In this document: positions 45,008 to 49,177 of the stretch, piece by piece
Layout: each line of letters starts with the position of its first letter
How positions within the stretch are numbered: the stretch's first letter is position 1
Source: Delftia acidovorans
GTDB lineage: Bacteria; Pseudomonadota; Gammaproteobacteria; Burkholderiales; Burkholderiaceae_C
Assembly: GCA_031286585.1 (NCBI GenBank)
Contig: JAITUC010000041.1
Span: 1-49,177 of the forward strand
Direction: 5' to 3'
Length of the DNA stretch: 49,177 nucleotides
Position numbers and translations under genes: made by a program
The notes under the pieces: model-generated
What the model was told of the DNA's origin: nothing
What the model saw: the letters and a program-made list of their open reading frames with translations, nothing else
The model's database searches: none

Positions 45008-46117
45008 TCAGGCGTTGCGCTGTTCGAATTCGCGCATGTACTCCACCAGCGCCTGGACGCCAGCGATGGGCATGGCGTTGTAGATGCTGGCACGCATGCC
45101 GCCGACGGACTTGTGGCCCTTGAGCTGCAGCAGGCCGCGTTCCCGAGCTCCGGCCAGGAAGGCGTCATTGCGCGATTCGTCGCGCAGGAAGAAGGGGATG
45201 TTCATGCGCGAGCGGCAATTGGCCGCGACCTTGTTGACGTAGAACGAGGACTGGTCCACGTACTGGTAGAACAGATCGGCCTTGGCGATGTTGCGCGCCT
45301 CCAGGGCGGCCACGCCGGTCAGGCCGCCTTCGGTCTGGCGCTTGATCCATTGGAACGTGAGGCCCGCGATGTAGATGCCCCAGGTCGGAGGCGTGTTGTA
45401 CATCGACTGGTTGTCGGCCACGGTCTTGTAGTCGAAGGCCGAAGGGCAGGCCGGCAGGGCGTGGCCCAGCAGATCCTCACGCACGATGACCAGGGTCAGG
45501 CCGGCCGGGCCCAGGTTCTTCTGCGCGCCGCCGAACGCCAGGCCCACGCGGCTCCAATCGACGGGGCGCGAGGCCACGTGCGAGGAAAAATCAACCACCA
45601 GCGGAGCATCGCTGCCCAGCGCCTTCAGGTCGGGCAGCTCCTGGAACTCCACGCCATGGATGGTTTCGTTGCTGCAGATGTGCACGTAGCTGGCACCGCG
45701 GCTCAGCTGCCAGCTCTCGGGGGCGGGCAGGGCGGTGAACTTGCTGTCCTCGCCGCTGGCCGCGATGTGAGCCTCGGCCACGTACTTGCGTGCTTCCTTG
45801 GCCGACTTCTGGCTCCAGCTGCCGCTGAGCACGAAGTCCACCGTGCCTGCGCGCGAAAGGTTCAGGGGAACGATGGCGTTCTCGGCCAGACCGCCACCCT
45901 GCATGAACAGTATCTTGAACTCGGGCGGTACGGCCAGCAGTTCGCGCAGGTCGGCCTCGGCCTGTTCATAGATGGAGATGAACTCCTTGCCGCGGTGGCT
46001 CATCTCCATCACGCTCATGCCGGACCCGTGCCAGTCGAGCATTTCGGCGGCTGCCTGCTGCAGCACTTCGGCGGGAATGGCGGCGGGGCCGGCGGAGAAG
46101 TTGTAAGGGCGGTTCAT
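45008..46117 (-). CDS. serC: Phosphoserine / phosphohydroxythreonine aminotransferase
   Basis: 369 residues from the ATG at 46117 (MNRPYNFSAGPAAIPAEVLQQ). The N-terminal FSAGPAAIP, SVMEMSHRGKEF, LFMQGGGLAENAIVPLNL and the PLP lysine in VGLAFGGAQKNLGPAGLTLVIV identify SerC, as do FFLRDESRNDAFL and LKGHKSVGGMRASIYNAMP near the end. It makes phosphoserine and 4-phosphohydroxythreonine, feeding serine and vitamin B6. Lies 19 bases before pheA. Confidence 0.96.
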   Translation of the reverse strand: MNRPYNFSAGPAAIPAEVLQQAAAEMLDWHGSGMSVMEMSHRGKEFISIYEQAEADLRELLAVPPEFKILFMQGGGLAENAIVPLNLSRAGTVDFVLSGSWSQKSAKEARKYVAEAHIAASGEDSKFTALPAPESWQLSRGASYVHICSNETIHGVEFQELPDLKALGSDAPLVVDFSSHVASRPVDWSRVGLAFGGAQKNLGPAGLTLVIVREDLLGHALPACPSAFDYKTVADNQSMYNTPPTWGIYIAGLTFQWIKRQTEGGLTGVAALEARNIAKADLFYQYVDQSSFYVNKVAANCRSRMNIPFFLRDESRNDAFLAGARERGLLQLKGHKSVGGMRASIYNAMPIAGVQALVEYMREFEQRNA

Positions 46118-46240
46118 GGAGTTCACTGTCAAGTCACGTGCAGGCGCCAGTTCGGACGGTGCCTGCAACTGTCAAAAATCTGGGCTGCCGCCATGGCTGC
46201 GCTCCCCGTGCGGGAGGCAGCCCCGGCGGCGGCCGGGTCA

Positions 46241-48907
46241 TCAGGCAGGCTCGCCCGTGCCTTCGGCAGCGGATTCGTCGCCGCCTGCGGCCTCCTCGCC
46301 CGTGGCCTCGTCCTCGACTTCGTTGGCATCGTTTTCAACGATGCGCTGCAGGCCGCCGAGCTTGGCGCCTTCGTCCAGGGAGATCAGCGTCACGCCCTGG
46401 GTGGCGCGGCCCAGTTCGCGGATTTCCGAGACCCGGGTGCGCACCAGCACGCCAGTGTCGGTGATCAGCATGATTTCGTCATCGGCATGCACCAGGGTGG
46501 CGGCGACGACCTTGCCGTTGCGCTCGGACTGCTGGATGGCAATCATGCCCTTGGTGCCGCGGCCGTGGCGCGTGTACTCGACGATGGAGGTGCGCTTGCC
46601 GTAGCCGTTCTCGGTGGCCGTGAGCACGCTTTGCGACTCGTCCTCGGCCACCAGCATGGCGATCACGCTCTGGCCTTCTTCCAGGTTCATGCCCTTGACG
46701 CCGCGCGCGTTGCGGCCCATGGGGCGCACGTCGTTCTCGTCGAAGCGCACGGCCTTGCCGCCGTCGCTGAACAGCATCACGTCATGCTTGCCGTCGGTCA
46801 GTGCAGCGCCGATCAGGAAGTCGCCCTCGTCCAGGCCCACGGCGATGATGCCGGCCTTGCGCGGGTTGGAGAACTCGTCCAGCGCCGTCTTCTTCACGGT
46901 GCCCATGCTGGTGGACATGAACACATAGTGGTCGGCCGGGAAGCTGCGGTACTCGCCCGTCAGCGGCAGCACCACGTTGATCTTCTCGCCATCCTGCAGC
47001 GGGAACATGTTGACGATGGGGCGTCCGCGCGAGCCGCGCGAACCCGCAGGCACTTCCCAGACCTTGAGCCAGTACAGGCGGCCGCGGTTGGAGAAGCACA
47101 GCAGGTAGTCGTGCGTGTTGGCGATGAACAGCTGGTCGATCCAGTCGTCTTCCTTGGTGGCCGTGGCCTGCTTGCCGCGTCCGCCGCGCTTTTGCGAGCG
47201 GTACTCGGACAGCGGCTGGCTCTTGATGTAGCCCGTGTGGCTGAGCGTGACCACCATGTCGGTGGGCGTGATCAGGTCCTCGGTGGACAGGTCCTGCGCG
47301 CTGTACTCGACCGTGCTGCGGCGGGCGCCGACCTTGCTCTGGCCGAACTCGGCCTTGATCTGCTTGAGCTCATCGCCAATGATGGCCGACACGCGCTCGG
47401 GCTTGGACAGGATGTCCAGCAGGTCCTCGATGACGGACATCACGTCCTTGTACTCGGCGACGATCTTGTCCTGCTCCAGGCCGGTCAGGCGCTGCAGGCG
47501 CATCTGCAGGATTTCCTGGGCCTGGGTCTCGGACAGGCGGTACAGGCCATCGGCCTGCATGCCGAATTCGCGCTCCAGGCCGTCGGGGCGGTAGTCGTCG
47601 GCGTTGACCACGCCGCCATCGGTGCGGGTGCGCGTGAGCATCTCGCGCACCAGCTTGCTGTCCCAGTTGCGCGTCATCAGCTCGGCCTTGGCCACTGGCG
47701 GCGTCGGCGCGTTGCGGATGATGGCGATGAAGTCGTCGATATTGGCCAGCGCGACCGCCAGGCCTTCCAGCACATGGCCGCGCTCGCGCGCCTTGCGCAG
47801 CTCATACACCGTGCGGCGCGTGACCACTTCGCGGCGGTGCTGCAGGAAGACCTCGACCAGATCCTTCAGGTTGCACAGCTTGGGCTGGCCATCGACCAGC
47901 GCCACCATGTTCATGCCGAAGGTGTCTTGCAGCTGGGTCAGCTTGTACAGGTTGTTGAGCACGACCTCGGGCACTTCGCCGCGCTTGAGCTCGATCACCA
48001 GTCGCATGCCCGACTTGTCGGACTCGTCCTGGATGTGGCTGATGCCTTCGATCTTCTTCTCGTGCACCAGCTCGGCCATGCGCTCCTGCAGCGTCTTCTT
48101 GTTGACCTGGTAGGGCAGCTCGTCAACGATGATCGCCTGGCGCTGGCCGCGATCGATGTCCTCGAAGTGGCACTTGGCGCGCATCACCACGCGTCCTCGA
48201 CCCGTGCGGTAGCCTTCCTTGACACCGTTGATGCCATAGATGATGCCGGCCGTGGGGAAGTCAGGCGCGGGAATGATCTCCATCAGCTCGTCGATGGTGG
48301 CCTGAGGCGTCTGCAGCAGGTGCAGGCAGGCGTCCACCACCTCGTTGAGGTTGTGCGGAGGAATGTTGGTGGCCATGCCCACGGCAATGCCCGAGGAACC
48401 ATTGACCAGCAGGTTGGGCAGCCGCGCAGGCAGCACCAGCGGCTCGCGCTCGCTGCCGTCGTAGTTCGGGCCGTAGTCCACCGTCTCCTTGTCGATGTCG
48501 CCCAGCATCTCGTGGGAGATCTTGGACAGGCGGATTTCGGTGTAACGCATCGCCGCCGCGCTGTCCCCGTCCACCGAACCGAAGTTGCCCTGCCCATCGA
48601 CCAGCATGTGGCGCAGCGAGAAATCCTGTGCCATGCGCACGATGGTGTCGTACACCGCGCTGTCGCCGTGCGGGTGGTACTTGCCGATCACGTCGCCGAC
48701 GATACGCGCCGACTTCTTGTACGGCCGGTTCCAGTCGTTGTTGAGCTCGTGCATGGCGAACAGCACGCGCCGATGCACAGGCTTGAGACCATCTCGCGCA
48801 TCGGGCAGCGCCCGGCCCACGATCACGCTCATTGCGTAATCGAGATAGCTGCGACGCATCTCCTCTTCGAGGCTGATGGGCAGGGTTTCTTTAGCAAACT
48901 GGGTCAT
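46241..48907 (-). CDS. gyrA: DNA gyrase subunit A
   Basis: 888 residues. Starts MTQFAKETLPISLEEEM. Numbering matches E. coli up to the active site: Ser83 and Asp87 in HPHGDSAVYD are the drug-sensitive residues and Tyr122 in AMRYTE is the catalytic tyrosine. A GyrA box QKRGGRG lies in the C-terminal beta-pinwheel. The tail is acidic (about 50 residues rich in Glu, Asp and Ala). With GyrB, it introduces negative supercoils. 123 bases separate it from serC; they may share a transcript. Confidence 0.97.
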   Translation of the reverse strand: MTQFAKETLPISLEEEMRRSYLDYAMSVIVGRALPDARDGLKPVHRRVLFAMHELNNDWNRPYKKSARIVGDVIGKYHPHGDSAVYDTIVRMAQDFSLRHMLVDGQGNFGSVDGDSAAAMRYTEIRLSKISHEMLGDIDKETVDYGPNYDGSEREPLVLPARLPNLLVNGSSGIAVGMATNIPPHNLNEVVDACLHLLQTPQATIDELMEIIPAPDFPTAGIIYGINGVKEGYRTGRGRVVMRAKCHFEDIDRGQRQAIIVDELPYQVNKKTLQERMAELVHEKKIEGISHIQDESDKSGMRLVIELKRGEVPEVVLNNLYKLTQLQDTFGMNMVALVDGQPKLCNLKDLVEVFLQHRREVVTRRTVYELRKARERGHVLEGLAVALANIDDFIAIIRNAPTPPVAKAELMTRNWDSKLVREMLTRTRTDGGVVNADDYRPDGLEREFGMQADGLYRLSETQAQEILQMRLQRLTGLEQDKIVAEYKDVMSVIEDLLDILSKPERVSAIIGDELKQIKAEFGQSKVGARRSTVEYSAQDLSTEDLITPTDMVVTLSHTGYIKSQPLSEYRSQKRGGRGKQATATKEDDWIDQLFIANTHDYLLCFSNRGRLYWLKVWEVPAGSRGSRGRPIVNMFPLQDGEKINVVLPLTGEYRSFPADHYVFMSTSMGTVKKTALDEFSNPRKAGIIAVGLDEGDFLIGAALTDGKHDVMLFSDGGKAVRFDENDVRPMGRNARGVKGMNLEEGQSVIAMLVAEDESQSVLTATENGYGKRTSIVEYTRHGRGTKGMIAIQQSERNGKVVAATLVHADDEIMLITDTGVLVRTRVSEIRELGRATQGVTLISLDEGAKLGGLQRIVENDANEVEDEATGEEAAGGDESAAEGTGEPA

Positions 48908-49119
48908 GTGTGGCGATACTCTGACGGCGGGAAAAGGCCCATTTTAGGTCGAATGACGTGTAGCAGCCGAGCAACATAACCCTGGAATTCCGCCGCTGTC
49001 CTACTTGTTGGCGCCCGCTTGGCGGTCCGTCTGCTTGTGACGTATGGCACAATCAATTCAACGTTTTTGGTGATGGTCACTGATGACGTCCACAGATTCG
49101 CAGCCCTGCTGCGGCTTTT

Positions 49120-49136
49120 TCCCCAAGAGGAGAACC
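49120..49136 (+). promoter_or_regulatory. Ribosome binding site and leader end of the OmpA-like gene
   Basis: AGAGGAG stands four bases before the ATG at 49137. A small hairpin CGCAG-ccctg-CTGCG with a following GCTTTTT lies at about 49099-49120, just upstream. 48908-49098 is the divergent gap to gyrA; I found no other gene and no confident promoter in it. Confidence 0.5.
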
Positions 49137-49177
49137 ATGAAGAAACTGAACAAAGTGGCGATGTTGTTTGCCTCTGC
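49137..49177 (+). CDS. OmpA-like outer membrane protein, N-terminal fragment (3' partial)
   Basis: Thirteen full codons, MKKLNKVAMLFAS, before the window ends. This is the beginning of a signal peptide (two lysines, then a hydrophobic stretch) with a strong ribosome site. I recall OmpA-family proteins of Comamonadaceae starting almost this way next to gyrA, so an OmpA assignment is plausible but cannot be checked here. Confidence 0.6.
   Translation, partial: MKKLNKVAMLFAS

Noticed and set aside
48640..48670. Possible quinolone-resistance change in gyrA
   Set aside because: The residues equivalent to Ser83 and Asp87 are both the sensitive type, so no resistance marker is visible in this gene.
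44225..48979. Very long open frame on the plus strand opposite pheA, serC and gyrA (about 1580 codons)
   Set aside because: It lies antisense to three strongly conserved genes, its translation is low-complexity (His/Gln/Val/Ala-rich) with no domain, and it arises from high GC at third positions of the true genes.

Overview
The window is high-GC DNA whose gene content and order point to a betaproteobacterium of the Comamonadaceae, most probably Delftia. The grounds are a siderophore cluster whose gene order fits the delftibactin (del) locus of Delftia acidovorans as I remember it, a gyrA-serC-pheA-tyrA-aroA/cmk-rpsA-ihfB-lapA-lapB block with a fused aroA/cmk typical of Burkholderiales, a phasin gene, and an OmpA-type start at the right edge. 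Species assignment is inference; no database was searched.

1-18401: the 3' part of a hydroxamate metallophore locus. A terminal NRPS (partial C, then A-T-E-C-A-T-TE) is followed by a TonB-dependent receptor with an N-terminal signalling domain, a FecR-type anti-sigma factor and a FecI-type ECF sigma factor, an ornithine N5-monooxygenase, an IucB-type acyltransferase, an alpha/beta hydrolase, a cyclic-peptide-type ABC exporter and an N5-hydroxyornithine formyltransferase. The wiring can be read in the DNA. A Fur-box-like palindrome lies upstream of the sigma gene. A recurring ECF-type promoter, TGAACA-N15-CGTC, stands before the acyltransferase, the hydrolase and the exporter, and a weaker relative stands before the receptor. 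This suggests a cascade from iron through Fur to the sigma factor to biosynthesis, export and uptake.

18402-29908: a mixed housekeeping and metabolic stretch. It holds a REP-like palindromic repeat, a short-chain dehydrogenase with a LiuR-like operator, a periplasmic iron-binding protein, a phasin with two PhaR-like operators around its promoter, a 4HBT thioesterase, pncB, an ion transporter of the NhaD/CitMHS superfamily, a 2-hydroxyacid dehydrogenase, rmuC, an MFS transporter and a LOG-family gene.

29909-36188 (minus strand): a tightly coupled six-gene Mrp/Pha cation:proton antiporter operon with fused A and B subunits. Neighbouring genes overlap by 1 to 4 bases.

36328-48907 (minus strand): a small exported helix-hairpin-helix protein with a lysine/alanine-rich tail, then the conserved block which, read in its own direction, runs gyrA, serC, pheA, tyrA, aroA-cmk, rpsA, ihfB, lapA, lapB. 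It joins serine/PLP and aromatic amino-acid synthesis to translation, nucleoid structure and LPS control. The window ends in the first codons of an OmpA-like gene diverging from gyrA. I see no rRNA, tRNA, CRISPR array, IS element or prophage.
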